Origin: Lytechinus variegatus
Taxonomy: Eukaryota; Echinodermata; Echinoidea; Temnopleuroida; Toxopneustidae
Length of the DNA stretch: 64,000 nt
Assembly: GCF_018143015.1 (NCBI RefSeq)
Contig: NC_054753.1
Span: 29,655,292-29,719,291, forward strand
Reading direction: 5' to 3'
Below the pieces are notes generated by a model that did no database searches, had not been told where the DNA came from, and was given only the letters and a program-made list of their open reading frames with translations. How positions within the stretch are numbered: position 1 is the stretch's first letter; each line of letters starts with the position of its first letter. Below, piece by piece: positions 12,110 to 24,250 of the stretch. A program made the translations under genes and the position numbers.

Positions 12110-12256
12110 GGGCTCCGTAACACAAAGGTTAGCGATTAATCGCTAAATGAAATGGCCTATCAAGATCATCGTTGCATGCGTATGTTTGCTCCCTAGACTG
12201 ATAGGAACCAAATTTCATATTAGCGATTAATTGCTAATCTTTGTGTTACGGAGCCC
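12110..12256. mobile_element. GGGCTCCGTAACACAAAG MITE
   Basis: A compact 147-bp element. The left arm is GGGCTCCGTAACACAAAGGT then TAGCGATTAATCGCTAA. The right arm is its reverse complement: TTAGCGATTAATTGCTAATC then TTTGTGTTACGGAGCCC. The arms are about 35 bp, almost perfect, with an inner GCGATTAATCGC palindrome. Confidence 0.85.
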
Positions 12257-12541
12257 AGGTCTTACAAAGACTTGTGATCAATCAATCGCAAGTATGGAAA
12301 GCCAACGAATTCAACATATAAAATTCATGTTTGTCCAATTTTTTGTCTAGATATGAATGCATATGCATAGATTCATTGATTTCTTAACAGTTCGATGTTT
12401 TCACCTTCGTTTACAAGCAGAGATGCTAACTGATAGCTCAAAAAAATCCTGAAAACCCAGGCGGGGGGTCCAGGGCGAAGCCCCCTGAAGCTGAAACGTT
12501 TTCTTATTCTTTAGAGGGCTGAAATCATTAATCTGCAGTAG

Positions 12542-14116
12542 CAAGCCTTGAAATAAGCGGGCGCTGAGCGCAAATTCGCGCTCATAACGCCATCAATTGC
12601 GCCCATGAAGCCCCAAAATCATCAAAATTTTGACAACCGGGCGCAAATATTTTCCAGGTAATTGCGCCCGCCGTGAGTGAGCAGTGAAGCCATATCATAC
12701 ATGTAATTTGAATATCTGTGAAGCCAAAATCAAATAACTTTCAATTTACGATAAATACAGTTTAAAATTGCCAAGTGCGTTTTTTTTCTGCACCATAAAG
12801 AGTGAGCTACGTACGTCCGTCTTTTTTTTTTCCTGTAATACATGTGCGCGCGTTCTTCCGGTAGTGGTTTTTCCATACTTCACCATGTGCAATTTCTAAT
12901 GCACACATTTCCAGTTGGGATATCACAATTCTGTGATATAGTAATTCGAATTGCAGAGGAGATAAATCCCTGTTCACAGCACATACGATGTGTAAGTCTT
13001 TTATCCTCACAGTCGCCAACCTGGCTTGCTTGTTAAAACGGAGCCTTAATAATCCAAAACAACTTAGCTTATAGTTGTGAATTGTAGCTTTTTAATTTCT
13101 TTCCTGGAGAGGGGTAAATATCAGACAATGAATAATCAAACAAGGCTCCATCTAAAAACAAAAAATAGGACGCCGCGTGCACTTGAGTGTGGTGTTAGCA
13201 AGCCAGTTTTGAGCTCATGTTGTCTGCCAGAGCTCTGGGTGAGAATTCTATCAGTAATGGCCTAAGTGATGGTGATTTTCCGTTTGAGATAGAGTTTAGA
13301 TTTCATGTTAATTTTTGAAAACTGTCAAAAAACTTTATGATTTCTTCATTGTGATGAATATTTAAGTTATTAATGAATACATTTTCACCGAATTCAGACT
13401 CTCCCAGAATGAAAGGCATTTTCTGTGGAGATCTGCGTTTTCAAATAACTTGTGAAAAACTTAAGGTACGTGAACCTACAATACATGTACATAGCCTGTG
13501 GCTATGTGCTGGAATTTGAATAGACTGAGTTATTTATTGATTTCGTTTCTTAATTTCTTTAACATAATTTATATGCAATCCAAGTGCACCTCACAGCCAC
13601 AATCACACACAAACACTCACCCACTCCCGTGATTCAAACCATAAAAAAAAAACTTAAATTTTTTTTTTCTAAATTTATTATTTGATCTGAATTCTATTTC
13701 TCCATCTCTCTCTCTCTTTTTAAATTTTCATTTTACCGGTATTCATTTATTTAGATTTTTTTTTTTTTGGGGGGGTTCATTGATCATGGTTCATTAAAGA
13801 CGAAAAATAAATAAGCCCATGTGTGTGTGGTTGTAAAGGGGATGTGGAGTGAGGGTGTCAAAACACTTAAACATTTAAATCTGATTTCTTAAATGTTTGA
13901 ATAAGCCTAATACTTAGCATATGCTATTCATGTACTAATTAAAAAATTGCTTACTATAAACAAATTTGTGGTGTGGTTCACCGTTATATATATATATTTT
14001 TTAAAATTGCCCCTGGTTCCAGAAAATTGCCCCCGGTTCCTGTAAAAAGCCCGTGAGCCGGGGGCAATTTAAAAAAAAAATTGCCCCCGGCTCACAGGTG
14101 CTTATTTCAAGGCTTG
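12542..14116. mobile_element. Nested non-autonomous hAT-like element
   Basis: The termini CAAGCCTTGAAATAAGC and GCTTATTTCAAGGCTTG are an almost perfect 17-bp inverted repeat. They are flanked by TGCAGTAG (12,534-12,541) and TACAGTAG (14,117-14,124), an 8-bp duplication with one mismatch. The tip resembles that of the element at 2,381 (CAAGGCTCGACATTAGC). Subterminal GC-rich motifs such as GGGCGCAAAT and GCCCCCGG lie near each end. There is no transposase frame. Confidence 0.75.
14053..14095. repeat. Perfect hairpin with GTGAGCCGGGGGCAATTT arms
   Basis: An 18-base arm is followed by a short A run and its exact reverse complement ending CCCGGCTCAC. It lies just inside the right end of the nested hAT-like element and is probably a subterminal transposon feature. 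Confidence 0.7.
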
Positions 14117-15033
14117 TACAGTAGTACATAACAAATAATTAATGACATAATAAACTTCATATCATAGGCAAGAAAGGTGCTCAAAAAAAAAAAAATCATG
14201 TAACCCGTACTCATTACGGTACGGGTTAACCTGCTGCGGGTTAATATGCTGCGGCCAATGGGTGCGACTCGGGACGGGTGTATGTAGCAGCTGGGGTGCC
14301 CTTTTTCACTCACTGTACTCATCAACAAGACAATCCTATACTATTGAAAATCCATAAATCACAATTTCTATCAAAATGATGGATAGTTCACACATATGAA
14401 TTGATGAATACGCACCAGTCCACGCCGATTAGCTGAAATCCCGCGGCAGACAACCAATCACTCACGCAGCAGCAGGCAATTGCAGCCACACCGGGCCGTG
14501 CTTCGAGCGGTTCTACCGGGCGATCGCCCGACTGGGATAGCGCTGACACCCGTATCCCTGCAGGGTATAGGGCGGCGTTTGCAACTGCTACAATGTATTG
14601 CTCGCACGTACCGTGCAAGTACAGTACCAGCTAAACTTCATGCTGCGCACAACGCTAATAATTTTCCGTCTGCGCAAATTGGCCATCCAAAATTGAAATT
14701 GCGCTCTCCGTAGCGAACTCCGTGACAAGATTTGGAGGGGAAATTTTTACGGATTTCACTTTGACAATCGATTTTTTTTTCCGGAATATTTTTCAGCAAA
14801 GGAAAAAATCCGGAATTCCGGAAAAATCCGGAAAATTAGCAACTCTGTACAAGGGACATTTTGCAAATTTCCTGTAGAAAAATTTGACACTGATGAATGT
14901 CCATAGAGTTACGATTGATGGGATCAAACGTAACTTTTTGTTAGACACCGCCTAGTTGTAAATGTTTGATCAATTTACTTCAATCATCTTCACCAAGTCT
15001 CTTCTTCATCATCAAGACATATCAATTATCATC

Positions 15034-15043
15034 ATGTTGCGAG
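15034..15043 (+). CDS. Possible first coding exon (MLR) before a consensus donor
   Basis: A pyrimidine-rich leader ends in ATCATGTTGCGAG directly followed by GTGAGC, a good donor. Only ten coding bases would precede the intron. Further donor-like sites follow at 15,231 (GAG|GTAAGT) and about 15,549 (CAG|GTAGGA), and an acceptor-like TTATAG lies at 16,085. I cannot link these into a convincing protein, so this may be a noncoding transcript or chance. Confidence 0.2.
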
Positions 15044-15424
15044 GTGAGCATGGACATGTAGACCAAAAGCTTCAGTCGCTGTTATTTTGGTTGTTCAGCT
15101 GAACTCCGTTGGCTTCACTCACCAAATACAGAGACCGAAGTTCTAGCGCGATCTGTACAGGGGACTCAACGGCCATATGTTTATGTACTTAAGATCGGAT
15201 AAACGGGAAAGTGAATTTGCGCGACAGCCGAGGTAAGTCACTGTTTTTGTTCCTTTTAACTTGATTTTTCTCTGTTTTTTGGCAATTAATGCCAAGAGGG
15301 AATATTAATTTGCATTTTTGGCGCATTAACTTTCAAAATTTTTATTCATTAAAGACAAAAATTGAAGAGCCCCGACGGGGGGATTTTGCATTGCAAGTCC
15401 CCTAATGGTGGCTGCACGATAGCG

Positions 15425-15489
15425 AGCCGTCTGTGTACGAGGAGAAATTTTTAAAAAAAATATTAAAAAACTCCTCGAAACAGACGGCT
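15425..15489. repeat. Hairpin AGCCGTCTG..CAGACGGCT
   Basis: A 20-base arm AGCCGTCTGTGTACGAGGAG and its near complement CTCCTCGAAACAGACGGCT enclose an A/T-rich loop. It resembles a miniature foldback insertion; no target duplication was identified. Confidence 0.6.
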
Positions 15490-15968
15490 GCCAGCTGGCT
15501 AGGACATCACTTGTTCACTGCTACCATCCTGCCTGTGGGGAATCTTCAGGTAGGACTATGGTATGCCAATGTTGTACAGAGCACACACTTTAAAAAAATC
15601 TTTAAAATGTCACTTTTGTGACCAAAATTACTAATTTCCATACAGTTGCAATTTATTTTACATTAGTAATTTGGGAATGATTTTTGTATTCACTAGAGCG
15701 CTCAAAAACTTGAATTTTGGGCATATTTTTGTGTACGCCCTCTATTGGTGGAAAGTAATATGGCAAGAAATTTTTCATTTTTTGATCTCTATTTTTAATT
15801 AAGAAAAAATTTATTTAAAGTCTCAAATTTAAATAAGAGCCAAGTTGTATGAATAATAGGTGTAATGGAAACTGTCAGTGTAAAAAATTAGGCATTTGCC
15901 CCAAACAAAAAGAGAAAATAAGCCAAACATTGCCACCCTTATTTTCCCACACATGGAGATATAACTGA

Positions 15969-15995
15969 GAACAAGGTTATATTATAACCTTGTTC
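15969..15995. repeat. 27-bp perfect palindrome
   Basis: GAACAAGGTTATA and its reverse complement surround a single central T. There is no obvious transposon context. Confidence 0.7.
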
Positions 15996-16628
15996 ATTGA
16001 ATGAGTGTAGGACATGGTGAGGTAATCCTGTTGACCTCAATCACTTTATTTGAATTATTATTGATTAACAATCTATTCATTATAGTGACTGTTGTCACTA
16101 TCATTTTGGGGCTTTGATGTCAACCTGTCACTTGTGTCAACAATGATCAGTGATGATCGCATTCTCAATTCAACTCAACCTCAACATCAACATGTTCACT
16201 CAAGTTCAAAGTCGAGTCAGACACACAACTTACATCTTCAGTCTGTTGCTTTTAGGGAACCATCTGATGAGATGATAGACACTGTGGGGTAGTGAGTACC
16301 ACCACATCTTGGTATCCAAGAATTTCCCGGTATCTGAATGTATAAATAAGTTTGAAAAAGGAAACTTTAATTCCTACAGCTCACTAAAGTTAGCTGCTAG
16401 CCAACACAAAATGATATAGATGGGACCGAGCAGATAACGTCGTTAGACGACGCGTGAAGAATCCGGTGTCCAGTACCAGACTAGCATCTACTTGTACTAC
16501 TCAGCTTTCTTCTAATAATCAATAAATTTAAACATCGTTCTTTTGTAAACTTGCATATTCAATTATAAATCTTTACACATAATACCTGGCAATCAGCAAA
16601 ATAAAATAAAAATCTGGTCGTCGGATCG

Positions 16629-16636
16629 AATGGTGA
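16629..16636. repeat. Target-site duplication AATGGTGA, left copy
   Basis: It is identical to 24,656-24,663 and abuts the left tip of the 8-kb foldback element. The right copy continues into CGTCAAT, so the pre-insertion site read AATGGTGACGTCAAT. Confidence 0.85.
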
Positions 16637-17034
16637 ACTGCTGGCTAGCGACCGACGGGTTTCCATTCTCAGCCGTTCTCTGATTGGTCAATTAAGGCAG
16701 TGAGGTGTCTGTGTGTTCCGTGTGTGTATGTGTGATGCGAAGCGTGCAGTACATGTGTTCACTGAACGTGAGGGCATAGAGTAGACACCCAGTCGTTTTC
16801 TTGATTTTAATGACAACGATCAGGGATGGGTTTATTTTGTTGCAGTGTGTGCATGTGAAGGATATTACAGCTCTTAATCAGCTGACTCTCTTTCCAAACT
16901 TAAAAGTGTAATGACAATTGCTACATTCCAATTATTTGATTTGTTTGTTTTAGAAAGGGTCTTTTATTTTTTACTCAGTCTATCAATCCTCTCATTGATT
17001 AGCGTTTCATTACATTAACAGAATGTCCACTGTA
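16637..17034 (+). repeat. Foldback left arm, outer domain
   Basis: About 398 bp of complex sequence that is close to the reverse complement of 24,251-24,655. Shared blocks include GCGACCGACGGGTTTCCATT, GATGCGAAGCGTGCAGTACA and the junction GAATGTCCACTGTA. Few substitutions separate the arms, suggesting recent insertion or gene conversion. Confidence 0.85.
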
Positions 17035-19213
17035 GTGAAAATGGAAACATGCCAGTCAATTGACCAGCATAATGTGAAAATGGAAATATGCCGGTCAATT
17101 GATCAATATAATATGGAAATGGAAACATGCCGGTCTGTTTACCATATATTTCACTGTATAATGAAAGTGGAAACATGCCGGTCAGTTCACCATATGTTTC
17201 AAAATAAAAATGGAAACATGCCGGTCAATTGGCTATATGTTTCAGTGTATAATGAAATGGAAACATGCCGGTCAATTGACCAATATGATATGAAAATGGA
17301 AACATGCTGGTCAGTTTACCATATGTTTCAGTGTATAATGAAAATGGAAACATGCCGGTCAATTGACCAATGCATAATGAAAATGGAAACATGCCGGTCA
17401 ATTGACCAGTGCATAATGAAAATGGAAACATGCAGGTCAATTGACCGATATAATAGAAAATGGAAACATGCCGGTCAATTGGCTATATGTTTCAGTGTAT
17501 AATGGAAACATGCCGGTCAATTGACCAATATAATATGAAAATGGAAACATGCCGGTCAATTGACCGATATAATATGAAAATGGAAACATGCCGGTCAGTT
17601 AACCATATGTTTCAGTGTATAATGAAAATGGAAACATGCCAGTCAATTGACCAGCAAAATGTGAAAATGGAAACATGCCGGTCAGTTTACCATATGTTTC
17701 AATGTATGATGAAAATGGAAACATGCCGCTCAGTTCACCATATGTTTCAGTGTATAATGAAAATGGAAACATGCCGGTCAATTGACCGATAAAATATGAA
17801 AATGGAAACATGCCGGTCAGTTTACCATATATTTCACTGTATAATGAAAGTGGAAACATGCCGGTCAATTGGCTATATGTTACAGTGTATAATGAAAATG
17901 GAAACATGCCGGTCAACTGACCATAATATGAAAATGGAAACATGCCGGTCAATTGGTTATATGTTTCAGTGTATAATGAAAATGGATAACATGCCGGTCA
18001 ATTGACCAGTGCATAATGAAAATGGAAACATGCCGGTCAATTGACCGATATAATATGAAAATGGAAACATGCCGTTCAATTGGCTATATGTTTCAGTGTA
18101 TAATGAAAATGGAAACATGCCGGTCAACTGACCATAATATGAAAATGGAAACATGCCGGTCAATTGGTTATATGTTTCAGTGTATAATGAAAATGGAAAC
18201 ATGCCGGTCAATTGACCAGTGCATAATGAAAATGGAAACATGCCGGTCAATTGACCGATATAATATGAAAATGGAAACATGCCGTTCAATTGGCTATATG
18301 TTTCAGTGTATAATGAAAATGGAAATATGCCGGTCAATTCAGCAATATAATATGAAAATGGAAACATGCCGGTCAATTGACCAGTGCATAATGAAAATGG
18401 AAACATGCCGGTCAATTGACCGATATAATAGAAAATGGAAACATGCCGGTCAGTTTACCATATGTTTCAGTGTATAATGAAAATGGAAACATGCCGGTCA
18501 ATTGACCAATGCATAATGAAAATGGAAACATGCCGGTCAATTGACCAGTGCATAATGAAAATGGAAACATGCAGGTCAATTGACCGATATAATAGAAAAT
18601 GGAAACATGCCGGTCAATTGGCTATATGTTTCAGTGTATAATGGAAACATGCCGGTCAATTGACCAATATAATATGAAAATGGAAACATGCCGGTCAATT
18701 GACCGATATAATATGAAAATGGAAACATGCAGGTCAATTGACCGATATAATAGAAAACGGAAACATGCTGGTCAGTTTACCATATGTTTCAGTGTATAAT
18801 GAAAATGGAAACATGCCGGTCAATTGAGCAATATAATATGAAAATGGAAACATGCCGGTCAGTTTACCATATATTTCACTGTATAATGAAAATGGAAACA
18901 TGCCGGTCAGTTTACCATATGTTTCAGTGTATAATGAAAATGGAAACATGCCAGTCAATGACCAGCGCAGTATACAACAGTATAATGTGGAAATGGAAAC
19001 ATGCCGGTCAATTGACCAATATAATATGAAAATGGAAACATGCCGGTCAGTTTACCATATGTTTCAGTGTATAATGAAAATGGAAACATGCCGGTCAGTT
19101 TACCATATATTTCACTGTATAATGAAAGTGGAAACATGCCGGTCAATTGGCTATATGTTACAGTCATGACAGTGTATAATGAAAATGGAAACATGCCGGT
19201 CAATTGACCGATA
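17035..19213 (+). repeat. Foldback left arm, tandem 39-48-bp array
   Basis: About 50 monomers share the core ATGAAAATGGAAACATGCCG then GTCA. They differ in the second half: GACCAGTGCATA and GACCGATATAAT types (39 bp), and types carrying CATATGTTTCAGTGTATA (about 48 bp). Most contain GGTCAATTGACC, a perfect 12-bp palindrome with an MfeI site. Monomer lengths are mostly multiples of three, which keeps open frames on both strands. Frame breaks at shorter units (for example near 17,460 and 18,430) argue against coding. Confidence 0.9.
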
Positions 19214-21970
19214 TATTTTTTAATTTTTTTTTTATATATTTCAGAATAATGCTCAAGTAGTACAGGCTGTATGATCTGTTATATCCATTTGGTACATTAG
19301 ATTTTTTTTTTTTTCCTCTTTAGCAAAACTGTTGGGGGCACATAAAAATCTAAGAATATCAATATCATTACTATATTTTTAAAATTATTATTACTATGCA
19401 GTTCTTAATTTCTCTTCTTTTTCTTTATCAAAGGAGGCGAGTTTCCTGTAATTTTACTATTTGTTGTCTTAATGAGTGTTATATATTAGGTGCTGGAGCC
19501 TGGCGAGTATATGCTATTAATAGGAATGTGGAGGCATGCTCTTGCTGTTGTCTAGGGCATTCCTCCTTATTTCATTTCATTGTTGCTTTTCGGGCTCTAG
19601 TACCTCACACAAATCTAAGTTATTTTTGTGCTATGTTAAGCATTACAAACATTCCTTAATCAGTCCGGCATGGGTATTCAAATTCTTTCTAATACCTGTC
19701 TTTATTTCTTTTACTGTATCTTGCCTGGCGTTACATACTTTTTAGAATGTTTGTCAATGTGTTTTATTTGAATTTTAATAATGTGCAATTTTATATATCG
19801 AATGTGCAATATTCTCTCAACAGTTTTTCCATGAGGGCTTGCATGCCTCTGGGCAATAGTACTGAATTTTACTTTTGCGAGCCCTGGCCCACGGAAAAAC
19901 CGTTTTCTTACTCTTTTCTTTTTCATTTCTACTATATCTATATTTAATTTTTCAATTTCAAATTGTATTTATGTAATTGCATTGTACAATTTTTGTATGT
20001 TTTTATGGCCAAATAGATAATAATAATACTTACAGTATTTTGAAAGAAATAAATCCATACAAGTACAACTATACATGTATAACATATTCTCTGATAAAAA
20101 AAATCAGGATATATTCAAATGATGAATTGGGCATTGATAGCGGTATATAATTCATGGTGGCCAGTTCACTGAGTTAAAAAAACTGTTCTCTCAGCAGGCC
20201 CTGCCATAACCCGGCTTTAGCTGGGCTGCCTAGGTGCTCAAGCATTCAATGAATGTATAAGGGGGGTGAAGGGGGGGAGGGGGCATCATGCCCCAGCCCA
20301 TTTTGCATGCCTGGGTTAAGAAGGTGTAAATTTGTTTTCAGTAATTACCAATTTGATAATAGAAAAATTATTGGGTTCATAATAAAATAACAATACATAT
20401 ATTTGCATATTTTCAAATGAAATCTGTAAAATATCAGTGCATGTAAACAGGGGCCGCGGAAGCGAGGGGGCGGGGGCTTCAGCCCCGGCCCCCACTTTTT
20501 TCCAAAACAGTGTACAAAAAGTTAAAAATGACCATAGGATTGTGATTTAATTTTTGCATGGTCAGCACCCCCACCCCCCACTTTTAAAACCGTTCCGCAG
20601 CGGCCCCCACCTTTTTCCAAAACCGTGTACAAAAAATTAGAAATGGCCATAGGACTGTGATTTAATTTTTGCATGGTCAGCACCCCCACCCCCCACTTTG
20701 AAAACCGTTCCGCGGCCCCCACCTTTTTCCAAAACCGTGTACAAAAAATTTAAAATGGCCATATGACTGTGATTTAATTTTTGCATGGTCAGCACCCCCA
20801 CCCCCCACTTTTAAAACCGTTCCGCGGCCCCCACCTTTTTCCAAAACCGTGTACAAAAAATTGAAAATGGCCATAGGACTGTGATTTAATTTTTGCATGG
20901 TCAGCACCCCGCCCCCACTTTGAAAACCGTTCCGCGGCCCCCACCTTTTTCCAAAACCGTGTATAAAAAGTAAAAAATGACCATAGGATTGTGATTTAAT
21001 TTTTGCATGGTCAACATCCCCCCCTTGAAAACCGTGCCCCTATGCAGTTTCGATAGAAAAATCACTTTGTAATCAATATAACTGCATTGCCAGATCCAAA
21101 TCTGTTAGTAATATATTTCGTCCATGCAGGCTGGGAAAATTTATATCTCAGTAGAATAAAATTCACAGAGCATAAAATGCTGAAAATTGGTTCAAAATTG
21201 GATAAAAAATTACAAAATATTCTGGGCATGTAGGCTGGGTGACTGATGATTTCACATCCCCACGTTTATTATATGAAATCCCGGATATAGTAAAAACATT
21301 CTCTACCAAGAACTCAAACAACGGGATTTTGCCGCAACTTATTTCATCTTCATGCATTTTATCACATGAAAAAGTGAATTTACGATTTCATGTAATTTAC
21401 ACTGAAGAAAAAGGAACAAGTGGGGATACGTGACATCAGCCCACAAAACGTACCTAATATGAATATTCATGACGATGTGCATCAGTATACTGTTTTCACA
21501 AAATATTGATAAACTTTGAAATTCAATAACTTTGTTATATCCTCCCGCCTACACACAATTGATTTTAAAAAAGGCATTAACATTCCGAATTAAACCTTTC
21601 TTTAAATATATTATATAGCTATAGGGAACTACACTTTATGTCATCATATCAAACTAAAACAACTTAAAATACAGCTGATATGCCTTCTCCACTACCCCCC
21701 CCCCCCCGAGCCACGATAATACCCTAACACAATAATAGCGTGATAATCCCTTGTACGTATTGAATTTATATACACTGTAGTCTCATGAGAATTAAAAAGG
21801 GGATTAGCATGGAAGTTCCTTTTGATATGGATAAGTCCCTTCAATAGTAAACTTGTCAGACATTAAGCATCCTGCCATATAAATCAACAATATAAAATAC
21901 ATTATAATTACAACTATTAAATCATATGCTATAGGCAAACCAAACGCCCATACTCACTGACATTTTTTTT
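19214..21970. other. Foldback element cargo region
   Basis: This is AT-rich sequence between the two arms. It holds a T-rich stretch, the ~112-bp tandem repeat at 20,486-21,036 and, to 21,970, a dispersed-repeat-like segment with CAACGGGATTTTGCCGCAAC near 21,320. Short open frames exist at 19,396 and 21,239. None has a recognisable domain, splice pair or transposase motif. Confidence 0.6.
20486..21036. repeat. ~112-bp tandem repeat, about five copies
   Basis: The word TGTAC (or TGTAT) recurs at 20,511, 20,626, 20,738, 20,850 and about 20,960, giving periods of 115, 112, 112 and 110 bp. Each unit contains CCCCCACCTTTTTCCAAAAC, TGATTTAATTTTTGCATGGT and a C-rich stretch. The glycine-rich minus-strand frames reflect the C-rich repeat. 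Confidence 0.9.
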
Positions 21971-24250
21971 GCACTGAAACATGTCAATTGACCAGCATGT
22001 TTCCATTTTCATTATACACTGAAACATATGACCGGCATGTTTCCATTTTTATTTTACACTGAAACATATAGCCAATTGACCTGCATGTTTCCATTTTCAT
22101 TATACACTGAAACATATGGTAAACTGACCGGCATGTTTCCATTTTCATATTATATTGCTCAATTGACCGGCATGTTTCCATTTTCATATTATATCAGTCA
22201 ATTGACCGCCATGTTTCCATTTTCAGTATACACTTAAACATATAGCCAATTGACCGGCATGTTTCCATTTTCATTTTACACTGAAACATATAGCCAATTG
22301 ATCTGCATGTTTCCATTTTCATTATACACTGAAACATATATATGGTAAACTGACCGGCATGTTTCCATTTTCATATTGTATTGCTCAATTGACCGGCATG
22401 TTTCCATTTTCATTATACACTGAAACATATAGCCAATTGACCGGCATGTTTCCATTTTCATTACACACTGAAACATATGGTAAACTGACCGGCATGTTTC
22501 CATTTTCATATTATATTGCTCAATTGACCGGCATGCATGTTTCCATTTTCATGTTTCCATTTTCATTATACTGTTATATACTGCGCTGGTCATTGACTGG
22601 CATGTTTCCATACACTGAAACATATAGCCAATTGACCGGCATGTTTCCATTTTCATCATACATTGAAACATATGGTAAACTGACCGGCATGTTTCCATTT
22701 TCACATTTTGCTGGTCAATTGACTGGCATGTTTCCATTTTCATTATACACTGAAACATATGGTTAACTGACCGGCATGTTTCCATTTTCATATTATATCG
22801 GTCAATTGACCGGCATGTTTCCACTTTCATTATATAGTGAAATATATGGTAAATTGACCGGCATGTTTCCATTTTCATATTATATCGGTCAATTGACCGG
22901 CATGTTTCCATTTTCATTATACACTGAAAGATATGGTAAACTGAGCGGCATGTTTCCATTTTCATCATACATTGAAACATATGGTAAACTGACCGGCATG
23001 TTTCCACTTTCATTATATAGTGAAATATATGGTAAATTGACCGGCATGTTTCCATTTTCATTATACAGTGAAACTATGGTAAACTGACCGGCATGTTTCC
23101 ATTTTCATTATACACTGAAAGATATGGTAAACTGAGCGGCATGTTTCCATTTTCATCATACATTGAAACATATGGTAAACTGACCGGCATGTTTCCACTT
23201 TCATTATATAGTGAAATATATGGTAAATTGACCGGCATGTTTCCATTTTCATTATACAGTGAAACTATGGTAAACTGACCGGCATGTTTCCATTTTCATT
23301 ACACACTGAAACATATGGTAAACTGACCGGCATGTTTCCATTTTCATATTATATTGCTCAATTGACCGGCATGTTTCCATTTTCATGTTTCCATTTTCAT
23401 TATACTGTTATATACTGCGCTGGTCATTGACTGGCATGTTTCCATACACTGATACATATAGCCAATTGACCGGCATGTTTCCATTTTCATCATACATTGA
23501 AACATATGGTAAACTGACCGGCATGTTTCCATTTTCACATTTTGCTGGTCAATTGACTGGCATGTTTCCATTTTCATTATACACTGAAACATATGGTTAA
23601 CTGACCGGCATGTTTCCATTTTCATATTATATCGGTCAATTGACCGGCATGTTTCCACTTTCATTATATAGTGAAATATATGGTAAATTGACCGGCATGT
23701 TTCCATTTTCATATTATGTCGGTCAATTGACCGGCATGTTTCCATTTTCATTATACACTGAAAGATATGGTAAACTGAGTGGCATGTTTCCATTTACATC
23801 ATACATTGAAACATATGGTAAACTGACCGGCATGTTTCCACTTTCATTATATAGTGAAATATATGGTAAATTGACCGGCATGTTTCCATTTTCATTATAC
23901 AGTGAAACTATGGTAAACTGACTGGCATGTTTCCATTTTCATATTATATCGGTCAATTGACCGGCATGTTTCCATTTTCATTATACACTGAAACATATGG
24001 TAAACTGAGCGGCATGTTTCCATTTTCATCATACATTGAAACATATGGTAAACTGACCGGCGCGTGTTTCCATTTTTCACATTTTGCTGGTCAATTGACC
24101 GGCATGTTTCCATTTTCATTATGCACTGAAACATATGGTTAACTGACCAGCATGCATGTTTCCATTTTCATATTATATCGTTCAATTGACCGGCATGTTT
24201 CCATTTTCACATTATGCTGGTCAATTGACTGGCATGTTTCCATTTTCATT
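21971..24250 (-). repeat. Foldback right arm, tandem array
   Basis: The same monomers as in the left arm, inverted (CATGTTTCCATTTTCAT core). Higher-order duplication is visible. The block with CTGCGCTGGTCATTGACTGG occurs at 22,581 and 23,415, an offset of 834 bp, and a 190-bp duplication links 22,917 and 23,107. The left arm has a single counterpart near 18,955. The right array has therefore expanded by segmental duplication after the arms formed. Confidence 0.9.

Larger units (their letters stand above)
12418..14847. mobile_element. CAGAGATGCTAAC element interrupted by an hAT-like element
   Basis: The left tip CAGAGATGCTAACT and the right tip ATTAGCAACTCTG form an inverted repeat, followed inwards by AAAAAATCC and GGAAAAATCC blocks. 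The direct repeat TACAAG is found at 12,412-12,417 and 14,848-14,853. The hAT-like element at 12,542-14,116 lies inside it. No transposase was recognised in the remaining sequence. Confidence 0.65.

Noticed and set aside
20522..20907. Gly-rich frames (GGGRCGTVLKVGGGG)
   Set aside because: Products of the C-rich ~112-bp tandem repeat.
17023..23921. Dozens of 60-170-codon frames reading METCRSIDQ or TGMFPFSLY as repeat proteins
   Set aside because: They follow the tandem monomers of the foldback arms, occur on both strands, and are broken by frame-shifting units; no start context or splice signals.
17035..24250. CRISPR array
   Set aside because: Eukaryotic context; the repeats are directly tandem, the variable parts fall into a few recurring types instead of unique spacers, and no cas genes are present.
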